DNA from: Croceibacterium_B sp035470785 | GTDB taxonomy: Bacteria > Pseudomonadota > Alphaproteobacteria > Sphingomonadales > Sphingomonadaceae | Assembly: GCA_035470785.1 (NCBI GenBank) | Contig: DATIQN010000055.1 | Span: 1-63,518, forward strand | Direction: 5' to 3' | Length of the DNA stretch: 63,518 bases | Part shown: piece after piece, positions 26,865 to 35,034 of the stretch | Layout: every line of letters begins with the position of its first letter | How positions within the stretch are numbered: position 1 is the stretch's first letter | Notes under the pieces: generated by a model | The model's database searches: none | Seen by the model: the letters and a program-made list of their open reading frames with translations, nothing else | What the model was told of the DNA's origin: nothing | Made by a program: the position numbers and the translations under genes

Positions 26865-26896
26865 CGCCAGCTCCCGACCCTTCTCAGGGGCGAGCG

Positions 26897-28369
26897 CTAC
26901 AGGCTAGCCGGCGCCGCATCGAGCAGGATGGTCTTGGTCTCGACGTAAGGCCACAGCCCTTCTTCGCCGCCTTCGCGACCGATGCCGCTCTGCTTGAAGC
27001 CGCCGAACGGCATGCCGAATTCCATCCGCATGCCGTTCTGGCCGACGACGCCGGTGCGCACGCGACGAGCGATGTCGTAGGCCGCCTGGGAGTCGCCGGT
27101 CATCACCGCGCCGTTGAGACCGTAGTTGCTCTCGTTGGCGATGCGGATCGCGTCTTCCTCGTCCTCGGCGGGGATCAGGCACAGGACCGGGCCGAAGATC
27201 TCTTCCTGGGCGATACGGCTCTTGTTGTCGACGTTGGCGAACAGCGTCGGCTCGATGAAATAACCCTTGTTGAGGTGCGCGGGCCGGCCGCCGCCGGTGA
27301 CGAGGTCCGCCCCCGACTTCTTGCCTTCCTCGATGTACATCTCGACGCGTTCGAGCTGGCGCTTCATCGCCAGCGGCCCGAGCTGGGTCTCGGGATCGGC
27401 CGGATCGCCGATCTTCACGCCTTTCATCACCTTCGCGATCGCCTCGGCGAGCTCGTCGTGGCGGTCCTTGGTGACGATCGCCCGGCTGAGCATCGCGCAG
27501 ATCTGGCCCGACAGCATGGTGATGGTGTTGCCGAGGATGTTGGCCGCGTCCTCGATCGGGAAGTCGTCGCGCACGATCGCCGCCGACTTGCCACCGAGCT
27601 CGAACGTGGCGCGCGTCATCTTGGCGCCGCACACGCTGGCGATATGCATGCCGGCCGCCGAGGACCCGGTGAAGCTGACCTTGTCGATGTCCTTCGAATG
27701 GATCAGGTGATCGGATGCCTCGCGATCCGCCGGAACGAGGTTGATCACGCCTGGGGGCACGCCGGCTTCCTCTGCCGCTTCGGCGATGATGTAGGCCTCC
27801 AACGGGGTTTCCGGCGAGGGTTTCATCACGATCGTGTTCCCGGCGATCAGCGAATAGGCGACCTTGTTGAGCATGATGCCGAACGGCGCGTTCCACGGGG
27901 CGATGCCGACGACCACGCCGACCGGCTCGCGCACGATCACCGCGGTGTCGACCATTTGTCCCTTCTTGCTTTCGGTCCACGGGAAGCTCTCGCCGAGCGC
28001 GGCAATCCCGCGCAGGCCCATGACCGAGCCCATCTGCATGCCCTCGGAGCGGGTAGTCAGGCCGCCGATCTGGGCGCACCAGGCCTTGGCGATCTCGGGC
28101 ACGCGCCTTTCGAGGATGTCGGCCATCTTCATCAGCACCTTCCCGCGCTCGGCCGGCGGCGTGGTCGACCACGGGCCGTTGTCGAACGCCTCGCGCGCAG
28201 CGGCGACCGCTCGGTCCATGTCGGCGTTACCGGCGGCGGCGACCCGCGCGATCACTTCCTCGCTGTTGGGATTCACCACCTCGATGCTCTCGCCGCTGAG
28301 CGGGGCGACCCACTGGCCGCCGATGAACAGCTTGTCGGGATTGCGGATGAATACGCCTTCGGGGGTCAT
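26897..28369 (-). CDS. NAD(P)-dependent aldehyde dehydrogenase
   Basis: 490-residue ALDH with all active-site words: PWNAPFGIMLNKVAYSLIAG, the general-base Glu in TFELGGKSAAIV, and the catalytic Cys in MLSGQICAMLSRA. Typical of benzaldehyde- or betaine-aldehyde-type ALDHs. AGGAGAGACC precedes the ATG. It lies 41 bases after the PQQ-dehydrogenase stop and 32 before the flavin hydroxylase, in an operon read from the divergent promoter at about 31.56 kb. It likely oxidises the aldehyde formed by the upstream quinoprotein. Confidence 0.88.
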   Translation of the reverse strand: MTPEGVFIRNPDKLFIGGQWVAPLSGESIEVVNPNSEEVIARVAAAGNADMDRAVAAAREAFDNGPWSTTPPAERGKVLMKMADILERRVPEIAKAWCAQIGGLTTRSEGMQMGSVMGLRGIAALGESFPWTESKKGQMVDTAVIVREPVGVVVGIAPWNAPFGIMLNKVAYSLIAGNTIVMKPSPETPLEAYIIAEAAEEAGVPPGVINLVPADREASDHLIHSKDIDKVSFTGSSAAGMHIASVCGAKMTRATFELGGKSAAIVRDDFPIEDAANILGNTITMLSGQICAMLSRAIVTKDRHDELAEAIAKVMKGVKIGDPADPETQLGPLAMKRQLERVEMYIEEGKKSGADLVTGGGRPAHLNKGYFIEPTLFANVDNKSRIAQEEIFGPVLCLIPAEDEEDAIRIANESNYGLNGAVMTGDSQAAYDIARRVRTGVVGQNGMRMEFGMPFGGFKQSGIGREGGEEGLWPYVETKTILLDAAPASL

Positions 28370-28410
28370 GGGGTCTCTCCTAATTCGGGGGCGAGTCTGG
28401 GGGGTTTGTC

Positions 28411-30612
28411 TCAGTAACTACTCAAAATTGTCAGGCTCTGCGAATCGAGCGGCTTGCCGGCCTTCTTCAGCGCCACTTCCTTGTCGTGCAGCGGCCCTTG
28501 CAGGCTGATCAGGTAGGCGTGGATCGCCTTGACCTGATCCGGGCTTAGCCGGTCCTCCCAGTGCGGCATGCCTTGCGGGGTCAGCAGGCCCTTGAGGACG
28601 ATTTGGTCGAACTGGTCGTGGATCGGCTGCGGCATCCGGCGCAGGTCAGGCGCGCTCGCGCGTGGCTGGTTTGAATGGCACAACGAGCAGTTGGCGGTGA
28701 ACAGCATCTGCCCTTGCGCGAGCGTGGCCGGGGTCACACCGGCGATCTGCGGGGGCGGCACGGGTGCCGGCTCGATGGCGGGCAGCGGCGGCGGAACGGG
28801 AACCGGCCCCCCGCCGACCTTGAACACCAAGATGCGGTTGGCGTTGCCGCGCTGGTAGGCGGCCGAATAGCCGGGGGTGAAGCCCCAGCCGCCGCCGCCC
28901 CAGCCCGCCTGCACGGCGACGTACTGCACGCCTTTGACGCGATAAGTCATCGGGGCGGCCATGATCGAGGTGCCGGTGTCGACGTGCCACAGCGCCTTGC
29001 CGGTGTCGGCATCGCGGGCGAACATCTGCCCCGTCACCGTGCCGTGGAACACCAGGCCCGAGGCGGTCGCAAGCGTGCCGAAGCGGTCCTGCCAGCCGGC
29101 CGCCGGGACCGACCACTTGGTCTTGCCGGTCATCGGGTCGATCGCACGCAACTCGCTCGCAAACGGCTTGTCCTTCACCCACTGCCACTGCGCGGTCTTT
29201 TCCATCGCGTCGCGGATGAGCGGCGGCAGGCCGGGTGCGGCAGCCTGCAAGTCGGGCGAGAAGATCACCGCCGCGCCGGCGTTCATGAACTTCGGGTCGC
29301 GCTTGAGCTGGGGCGGACCGGCGAGGAACAGCAGGTTGCCCATGTCGAGCACGTGCGCGAAGTAGGTCTTGCGCTGGGGATCATACGCAGCCGGATACCA
29401 GTTGCGCGCGCCGGGCGTCGCCGGAAAGACGATCTTGGCGCCGTTCGTGTAGTCGCTGCCTTCGGGCGTCAGGTGAGGCAGGCCGGTCTTGAGGTCCCAC
29501 TTGTCGGCCCAGCTGGTGCGAACGATCGGGTTGGCCGCCAGCGGCTTGCCGGTCTGGCGATCGATCACAAAGAAGAACCCGTTCTTCGGCGTGTGCAGCA
29601 GCACCGGCCTCTTCTGGCCGCGACCGACGTCGAGATCGGCCAGTACGATTGGCTGCACCGCGTCGTAATCGGACTGGTCGCGCGGCGTTTCCTGGAAGTA
29701 CCACTTGAGCTTGCCGGAATGGCGGTCGAGCGCAATCAGGCATTCGAGGTACAGGTTGTCGCCGCCGCCGGGCGAACGCGCGGACTGCGGATAAGGCGTG
29801 CCGTTGCCGACGCCGACGATCACCTGGTCGAACTGCGGATCGTAGACGATCGCATCCCACGCCGTGCCGCCTCCGCCGATCTCCCAGTTCGAATTGGGCG
29901 CCCAGGTCTTGAGCGCGACGTCGAGTGCGGGATCCTCCTGCGGACCGGCCTTCGGATCGTGCGGCACCGTCCAGAAGCGCCAGGCCTGCTTGCCGCTGTC
30001 GGCATCGTAGGCCGTGACGTACCCGCGAGTATCGTCTTCGGCGCCGGCGTTGCCGATGATCACCAGGTTGCCGGCAATTTCGGGCGCGCCGGTGCTGGTG
30101 TAGGCGCGGCTGTGGTCGGCGATGGTGTCGGTCTTCCAGGCGACCTGCCCGGTCTTGGCATCGAGCGCGTAAAGCACGCCGTCCAGCGCGGCGACATAGA
30201 CCTTACCATTGTGCACCTGCACGCCGCGATTACCCTGGTCGCAGCAGGCGTAGCGGTTGGTCTGGCCGTCGACCCTGGGCGTGAACTTCCACAGTTCCTT
30301 GCCCGTAGCGGCATCAAGCGCATGGACGCGGCCGAGGTTGCCCGATGTGTACATCACCCCGTCGATGACGACCGGCGTCGCTTCCTGAACCCGGTCGCTG
30401 CCGAGATCGTATTGCCAGGCGAGGCCGAGCTGGCCGACGTTCCTGGCGTTGATGTCGGTCAGCCGCGAATAGTGGCTGCCGGCCCAGTCGCCGCCCGGGT
30501 TGTCCCAATTGTCGCCGGCGCCGTAAGTGCTGGTGTCGACCTGCGGCTTGTCCGCGGTGACAGCATTGCACGCGGCGAGCGCCAGCGCCGCAAAGAGCGC
30601 CAGCTTCCTCAC
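28411..30612 (-). CDS. PQQ-dependent quinohemoprotein alcohol dehydrogenase with fused cytochrome c
   Basis: About 733 residues. Periplasmic dehydrogenase that passes electrons from PQQ to heme c. The eight-bladed propeller carries the vicinal cysteine pair in NRYACCDQGNRG and WDLKTGLPH. A C-terminal cytochrome c domain (about 630-733) has CSLCH as heme site and MPHW. The signal peptide ends LALAACNA, so it may be a lipoprotein. The start is placed at the GTG that overlaps the SDR stop (GTGA); a second GTG lies nine bases upstream, and neither has a strong ribosome site. Second gene of the operator-A minus-strand operon. Confidence 0.87.
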   Translation of the reverse strand: MRKLALFAALALAACNAVTADKPQVDTSTYGAGDNWDNPGGDWAGSHYSRLTDINARNVGQLGLAWQYDLGSDRVQEATPVVIDGVMYTSGNLGRVHALDAATGKELWKFTPRVDGQTNRYACCDQGNRGVQVHNGKVYVAALDGVLYALDAKTGQVAWKTDTIADHSRAYTSTGAPEIAGNLVIIGNAGAEDDTRGYVTAYDADSGKQAWRFWTVPHDPKAGPQEDPALDVALKTWAPNSNWEIGGGGTAWDAIVYDPQFDQVIVGVGNGTPYPQSARSPGGGDNLYLECLIALDRHSGKLKWYFQETPRDQSDYDAVQPIVLADLDVGRGQKRPVLLHTPKNGFFFVIDRQTGKPLAANPIVRTSWADKWDLKTGLPHLTPEGSDYTNGAKIVFPATPGARNWYPAAYDPQRKTYFAHVLDMGNLLFLAGPPQLKRDPKFMNAGAAVIFSPDLQAAAPGLPPLIRDAMEKTAQWQWVKDKPFASELRAIDPMTGKTKWSVPAAGWQDRFGTLATASGLVFHGTVTGQMFARDADTGKALWHVDTGTSIMAAPMTYRVKGVQYVAVQAGWGGGGWGFTPGYSAAYQRGNANRILVFKVGGGPVPVPPPLPAIEPAPVPPPQIAGVTPATLAQGQMLFTANCSLCHSNQPRASAPDLRRMPQPIHDQFDQIVLKGLLTPQGMPHWEDRLSPDQVKAIHAYLISLQGPLHDKEVALKKAGKPLDSQSLTILSSY

Positions 30613-31523
30613 TGCGGCCACAGGTGCTGGTACTGTTCGAGCACAGAGCGCAGCGAACGCGGCGGGCGGCCGGTGATGCGTTCGACGTCGTGCGATTCGA
30701 TATCCATGAACCCCTCGCGGATCGACTGGCCGAACGTGACCATGCCCTCGCTTGCCCAGGGAATCGGGCCATCGGGCACCACGTCGGACGCCTTGCGCGG
30801 CACCCCGAGCGAATCGAAATAGGCATACATGCCTTCGTCATCGACGGGCTCGACCACGATCGGCTTGCCGGCCATCTGCGATATCAGCGCCATCGCATCG
30901 GGAAGGGTCCAGAGCTCCGGCCCGGTCACGTCGTAGGCTTTGTTGGCGTGCCCTTCCTGGGTCAGCACGCCCACCGCCGTCGCGACACAATCGTCGCGGC
31001 TGACGATGGGGACACGCCCTTGGCCCGCATTCTCCGGCTTGTGGCCCGCCTGCAGCGCCGGGATCGCCATCGCGGTAGCAACGGCTTCCGCATAGAGACT
31101 GTCGCGCAGGAACGTCCAGGCGAGGCCGGACGCCTCGATCATCCGCTCGGTCGCGATGTGGTCGAAGCCTTCGACCGAAGGATTGCCCGGCGTCCTCACG
31201 CCCAAGAGCGAAGTATAGACGACGTGTTTGACGCCCTGGGAGGCCGCCGCCTCGACCGCGGCGGTGTGCTGCTCGACGCGCGAGCCGACGCGCACGGTCG
31301 AGATCAGCAGCATCCGCTCGCCGCCTTCCATGGCGGCGTGCAGCGTAGAAGGATCGTCGAAGTCGGCACGGCGGATATGCGCGCCTGTTTCGGCAAACTC
31401 CGCCAACCTTTCCGGGGTGCGGCTGAGGAACACCAGGTCTTCAGCTGGAACCTGCTCGAGCAGCATTTTCGCCGCCGCATTGCCGAATTGGCCGGACGCG
31501 CCGGTCACGATAATCTTGCCCAC
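30609..31523 (-). CDS. NmrA-like NAD(P)-binding oxidoreductase
   Basis: 304-residue atypical SDR of the NmrA/QOR2 type, cytoplasmic. The Rossmann loop is IIVTGASGQFGNAAAKML, followed by VFLSRTPERLAEF and VKHVVYTSLLGV. Members act as quinone reductases or redox sensors; the role here is not known. The start is a GTG with GGGAGAGATTC. First gene of the operon SDR, PQQ dehydrogenase, ALDH, flavin hydroxylase, rlpA, and divergent from an NTF2-like gene across an 82-base region that holds operator A. Confidence 0.8.
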   Translation of the reverse strand: MGKIIVTGASGQFGNAAAKMLLEQVPAEDLVFLSRTPERLAEFAETGAHIRRADFDDPSTLHAAMEGGERMLLISTVRVGSRVEQHTAAVEAAASQGVKHVVYTSLLGVRTPGNPSVEGFDHIATERMIEASGLAWTFLRDSLYAEAVATAMAIPALQAGHKPENAGQGRVPIVSRDDCVATAVGVLTQEGHANKAYDVTGPELWTLPDAMALISQMAGKPIVVEPVDDEGMYAYFDSLGVPRKASDVVPDGPIPWASEGMVTFGQSIREGFMDIESHDVERITGRPPRSLRSVLEQYQHLWPQ

Positions 31524-31563
31524 GAATCTCTCCCGTGCGGGACCAGCCCGCTTGCCTCAATCA

Positions 31564-31575
31564 TAACGAGTGTTA
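31564..31575. promoter_or_regulatory. Operator A: TAAC-GAGT-GTTA within a 36-base palindrome
   Basis: The core TAAC-N4-GTTA is embedded in a longer inverted repeat from 31552 to 31587: left arm TTGCCTCAATC, one mismatched base, then the core, then one base and the arm GATTGAGGCAA. The centre is symmetric except for the A/C pair. It sits 41 bases from the NmrA-like start and 31 from the NTF2-like start. The same core is found at 37401, 40533 and 51463. Confidence 0.75.
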
Positions 31576-31605
31576 CGATTGAGGCAACATGAGGAGAGGG
31601 ATTCT

Positions 31606-32103
31606 GTGAGCAAGCTTTCCATCGAAGACCGCATCGCCCTGCAGGACCTGATCGCCGCCTATTCGTGGGCGCTCGACACCGGTGACGCCGACGGCCTCGT
31701 CGCCTGCTTTACCGAGGATTGCGTGATGAGCGAGGAAGTGTTCGAGGACCCCGACGTGTGGGAAGGCCACGACGGCATCCGCGGACTGATGAAGCACTAC
31801 GCCAACGCGCCCGGCTTCCCCGGCCGCCAGCATCACGTCACGCAAGTGCAGTACAGGCCGCAAGCCGACGGCAGCGTGGCAATGCGCGGTTTCGCCTTCG
31901 TCACCGAATGTGAGGGCGAGCCGCCTTATGTGCTGCGCTTCACCGGCTATTACGACGACCACGCCGTGAAGGGCGCCGACGGCCACTGGCGCTTCAAGCG
32001 CCGCACCGTGCGGCTGTGGGACGGCGAGGTCTTGAAGAACTTCCCGGGACGCGGGCAATGGGTGGCGCGCAAGCGGCCGGAGAGCCTGATCATCAAGCGC
32101 TAG
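31606..32103 (+). CDS. NTF2/SnoaL-like protein under operator A
   Basis: 165 residues from a GTG with AGGAGAGGG five bases upstream; a longer frame from 31570 would read through the operator. It has the fold pattern IEDRIALQDLIAAYSWALDT, GLVACFTEDCVM, GHDGIRGLMKHY, and a C-terminal sheet HWRFKRRTVRLWDG. A soluble cytoplasmic protein of unknown reaction, similar in style to the family members at 15598, 39519 and 51497. Its place opposite an oxidoreductase operon suggests a catalytic step on the same pathway. Confidence 0.78.
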   Translation: MSKLSIEDRIALQDLIAAYSWALDTGDADGLVACFTEDCVMSEEVFEDPDVWEGHDGIRGLMKHYANAPGFPGRQHHVTQVQYRPQADGSVAMRGFAFVTECEGEPPYVLRFTGYYDDHAVKGADGHWRFKRRTVRLWDGEVLKNFPGRGQWVARKRPESLIIKR

Positions 32104-32194
32104 CCTTGCGAAGAGTTGCGACAATCTCGGGGGTCGTCGGCCTGCGACCGATAGGCTAGCCTTCCGCAAAAGAATCACGGGAGGGAAGCACTTC

Positions 32195-33784
32195 ATGATC
32201 GGCAAGACCGCTGCTGCGCTCACGGCCAGCTCCATCGCACTCGCCTTCGCCACGCCCGCGTCCGCCAAGGACTGTGAAAGCCTCGCAAGCCTCAAAGTTG
32301 GTGGCAAGGTCACCTCGGCCACCCTCGTCCCGGCGGGAGGTTTCCGGCAGCCCGCCGGTCCCGGCTTTCCGCCAGGCGTCGCCGGCGCGGCGTACAAGGA
32401 CGTGCCCGCTTTCTGCCGCGTCCAGGCGACGCTGACGCCGACCAGGGATTCGGACATCAAGGTCGAAGTCTGGCTTCCGGCGACCGGCTGGAACGGCAAG
32501 TTCGTCGCCGTCGGCAACGGCGTCTGGGCGGGGCAGCTGAGCTACTCGGCGATGGCCGATCCGCTCAAGCAGGGCTACGCCGTCGCCACCACCGACACCG
32601 GCCACACCGGTAGCGGTCTCGATGCCAAGTGGGCGGTCGGCCACCCGGAGAAGATAGTCGATTTCGGCTATCGCGCGGTGCACGGAATGGTCGTTACCGG
32701 CAAGCAGGCAGTGAACGCGTTCTACGGCGCAGCGCCGAAGAAGTCTTACTGGAACTCGTGCTCGACCGGTGGCCGCCAGGGCCTGATGGAAGCGCACCGC
32801 TATCCGAACGATTTCGACGCGATCAGCGCGATGGCGCCGGCCAACCCGATGACCGGGCTGATGGTCCAGTCTATGTGGGTCGGCTGGGCGCCGAAGCACG
32901 CCCCCGGTGCGGCGCTCTCGCCGGCCACGATGGGTATGGTCCACGCGGCGGTGCTCAAGGCCTGCGACAAGAAGGACGGGCTCGAGGACGGGCTGATCGA
33001 AGATCCGCGCCGCTGCGGGTTCGATCCCGCCGTGCTGCAATGCAAGCCGGGTCAGACCGCCTCATGCCTTGCTCCGGCGCAAGTCGACGCGCTCCACATG
33101 ATCTACGGCGGGGTCCGCGATGCGAAGGGCAAGGTGATCCGGCCGGGCTGGCCGGTCGGCAGCGAGATGCAGCTGGCGCTGCTGATCGGCGGCAACGAGC
33201 CGTTCCCGGTGGCGACGAGCTACTTCCGCGACCTGGTCTTTGCCAGCCAGCCCGGGTGGGACTGGAAGGTCAGCGATTACGGCGCCGAGCTTGCGGCCGC
33301 GAAAGCCTATGGCAGCGCCATGCTCGACGTGCCGCCGACCGGCCTGGGTCCGTTTTTCGCCCGCGGCGGCAAGCTTTTGATGAGCCACGGCTGGACCGAC
33401 GGGCTGATCCCGGCGAACAATTCGGTCGAGTTCTACACCGCGCTGACGGGCGCGCTTTCCGCGGCGCAGGCGCGCAACCAGCTGCGGCTGTTCATGGTCC
33501 CTGGCATGGACCACTGCGGCGGCGGCGAAGGCGCTTCGACCTTCGATACGCTCGGCACGATCGACAGCTGGGCGACCAGCGGCAAGGCGCCCGAGCGCAT
33601 TGTCGCCACGCGGACGCCCTCGCCCAATCCGAACGCGTCCAAGCTGCCGCCGATCAGCCGTCCGCTATGTCCCTACCCGCTGATTGCGAAGTACGACGGT
33701 ACCGGCGACGTGAATTCGGAAAAGAGCTTCGTTTGCGGAAGGGCTGACACCGCGAGTACCGCTTCGACCGGCAAGCGCGGCTGA
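32195..33784 (+). CDS. Tannase/feruloyl-esterase family exported hydrolase
   Basis: 529 residues with a signal peptide ending ATPASAK, so it acts in the periplasm or outside. Family words: the nucleophile Ser in YWNSCSTGGRQG (CS motif), the acid in SHGWTDGLIP, and the catalytic His with the paired Cys in MDHCGGGEG. The CS and HC cysteines form the disulfide characteristic of tannase/feruloyl esterases. It would release phenolic acids from esters, supplying substrates to the pathway next door. GGGAGGG precedes the ATG. Inverted repeat GCTAGCCT (32100-32107) / AGGCTAGC (32153-32160) separates it from the NTF2-like gene. Confidence 0.86.
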   Translation: MIGKTAAALTASSIALAFATPASAKDCESLASLKVGGKVTSATLVPAGGFRQPAGPGFPPGVAGAAYKDVPAFCRVQATLTPTRDSDIKVEVWLPATGWNGKFVAVGNGVWAGQLSYSAMADPLKQGYAVATTDTGHTGSGLDAKWAVGHPEKIVDFGYRAVHGMVVTGKQAVNAFYGAAPKKSYWNSCSTGGRQGLMEAHRYPNDFDAISAMAPANPMTGLMVQSMWVGWAPKHAPGAALSPATMGMVHAAVLKACDKKDGLEDGLIEDPRRCGFDPAVLQCKPGQTASCLAPAQVDALHMIYGGVRDAKGKVIRPGWPVGSEMQLALLIGGNEPFPVATSYFRDLVFASQPGWDWKVSDYGAELAAAKAYGSAMLDVPPTGLGPFFARGGKLLMSHGWTDGLIPANNSVEFYTALTGALSAAQARNQLRLFMVPGMDHCGGGEGASTFDTLGTIDSWATSGKAPERIVATRTPSPNPNASKLPPISRPLCPYPLIAKYDGTGDVNSEKSFVCGRADTASTASTGKRG

Positions 33785-33798
33785 GGGCCCGCACCGCC

Positions 33799-34257
33799 TC
33801 AGATCCAGCGCCGCACCCGCGTCGCGTAAGCGTCGAACGCCTCGCCGAACTTTGCGCGAAGAGCGCGTTCTTCGGGGGCGATCTGGAAGCGGCCGATGTA
33901 AGCGATGAAGACCGCGACCAGCGCGAGTCCGGCAGCATTGCCAAGCCAGACGACCAGGGCCGTAAGACCGAGCGATAGGCCGAGATACATCGGGTTGCGC
34001 GTATGCGCGAAAATGCCTCGATCGACCAGCGCGCTGGCCGCCTCTGGCACAAGCGGGTTGGTTGTGGTGCGAGCGCGCTTGAATTGCAGCAATGCGGCGG
34101 CGATCACGGCGATCCCGAGCGCCAATAGCAGACCTGCGACAACGGATTGGCCGGGAACGCTTACTGACGCGCCGGGCAATAAGCGGGCGCAGAGAACGGC
34201 GGCCAGGGCAAAGACCACGAAGATCAATGGCGGCGGGATGCGGTGCTCAAGCCTCAT
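33799..34257 (-). CDS. Isoprenylcysteine carboxyl methyltransferase-like membrane protein
   Basis: About 152 residues with several membrane segments. The ICMT/PEMT-type motif HTRNPMYLGLSLGL is present, followed by the C-terminal cytoplasmic word APEERALRAKFGEAFDAY. Members methylate lipids or small molecules with SAM; the substrate is unknown. The ATG at 34257 has AAAGGCGGGA upstream; a GTG at 34272 is in frame. It is the last gene of the operator-B minus-strand operon, 16 bases after the Tat-exported protein gene. Confidence 0.7.
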   Translation of the reverse strand: MRLEHRIPPPLIFVVFALAAVLCARLLPGASVSVPGQSVVAGLLLALGIAVIAAALLQFKRARTTTNPLVPEAASALVDRGIFAHTRNPMYLGLSLGLTALVVWLGNAAGLALVAVFIAYIGRFQIAPEERALRAKFGEAFDAYATRVRRWI

Positions 34258-34273
34258 TTTCCCGCCTTTCACT

Positions 34274-34675
34274 TCAGAGCCGTGGGGCTAAAATCCAGGT
34301 TAGCCCAGGTTCGCTATATTTGTCGCCGGATAACAAATCGCGCATCGCTTCCGCGCCCGACTTTACCGGTCCGTATCCGACTTCGCGGCCCACATCCTCG
34401 ATCAGCACGGCATCGGCCGAGCGGCTGACGCCGATCACCAGCGCAGGCGCCCGACCGAACACCGCGCGGGCGAAGCGGATGCGGTCGCCTTCGATGGAAA
34501 TGACTTCTTCGCCGCGCGCGTGCCCAGCTGCCGCGAATTGGCGACCGGCTTCGAGCGAGGGATCGTGCAGCAGGACAGTACCGCTCGCCTTGCGCTTCGG
34601 CGATTTCGCCAGCGAAGCGGCGGCAGGCAGCGCCAGCGCGCCTGCCAGCGCACCCCGCCGCGTCGCGCGGATCAC
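34274..34675 (-). CDS. Tat-exported protein of unknown function behind the cytochrome gene
   Basis: 133 residues. The N-terminus has a twin-arginine signal (RATRRGALAGALALPAAASLA), so it is probably exported folded. The mature part has VLLHDPSLEAGRQFAAAGHA and VSRSADAVLIEDVGREVGYG. The start is a GTG whose last bases form the cytochrome stop (GTGA), with GGAG upstream. In some VAO-type oxidase clusters an extra small exported protein follows the cytochrome. No domain is recognised; a maturation or docking role is inference. Confidence 0.6.
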   Translation of the reverse strand: MIRATRRGALAGALALPAAASLAKSPKRKASGTVLLHDPSLEAGRQFAAAGHARGEEVISIEGDRIRFARAVFGRAPALVIGVSRSADAVLIEDVGREVGYGPVKSGAEAMRDLLSGDKYSEPGLTWILAPRL

Positions 34676-35034
34676 TTCGCCGCTCCATGCGGACCGGCTG
34701 CGAGGTAGTCGGCGATCGCCTTGAGGTCGGCATCGCTGACCTCGCCGCGCGGGATTGCCGGCATGTTGCCGATGCCGCGGCGAGCGGCCATGATTACGTA
34801 TGGCGCAGCGAGATTGTTGCGCTGTTCGAGCAGCGCCGGCTGTACCCGGCGTCCGAGCAGGCCGGTGCCCATACCGTTGGGGCCGTGGCACATCGCGCAT
34901 TTCTCGACGTAGAGCTTCTCGCCGCCTGTCGCGTTCGGGCGGTCGACGATCGTGGTCGGCTTGGGCATGCCTTGCGCCATGGCGACGCTGGCGAGCCCCA
35001 GCGCGGCCAAGGCGGCGAATGCGATCCGGCTCAT
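34672..35034 (-). CDS. Small periplasmic c-type cytochrome, partner of the VAO-type flavoprotein
   Basis: 120 residues with a signal peptide ending ASVAMAQ. The heme site is CAMCHGPNGMGTG and the likely axial Met is in GNMPAIPRG. The size and position fit the cytochrome subunit of 4-cresol dehydrogenase or eugenol hydroxylase, which takes electrons from the flavin. It overlaps the flavoprotein stop by four bases and the next gene by four, so a fixed stoichiometry is likely. Found in operator-B operon. Confidence 0.85.
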   Translation of the reverse strand: MSRIAFAALAALGLASVAMAQGMPKPTTIVDRPNATGGEKLYVEKCAMCHGPNGMGTGLLGRRVQPALLEQRNNLAAPYVIMAARRGIGNMPAIPRGEVSDADLKAIADYLAAGPHGAAK

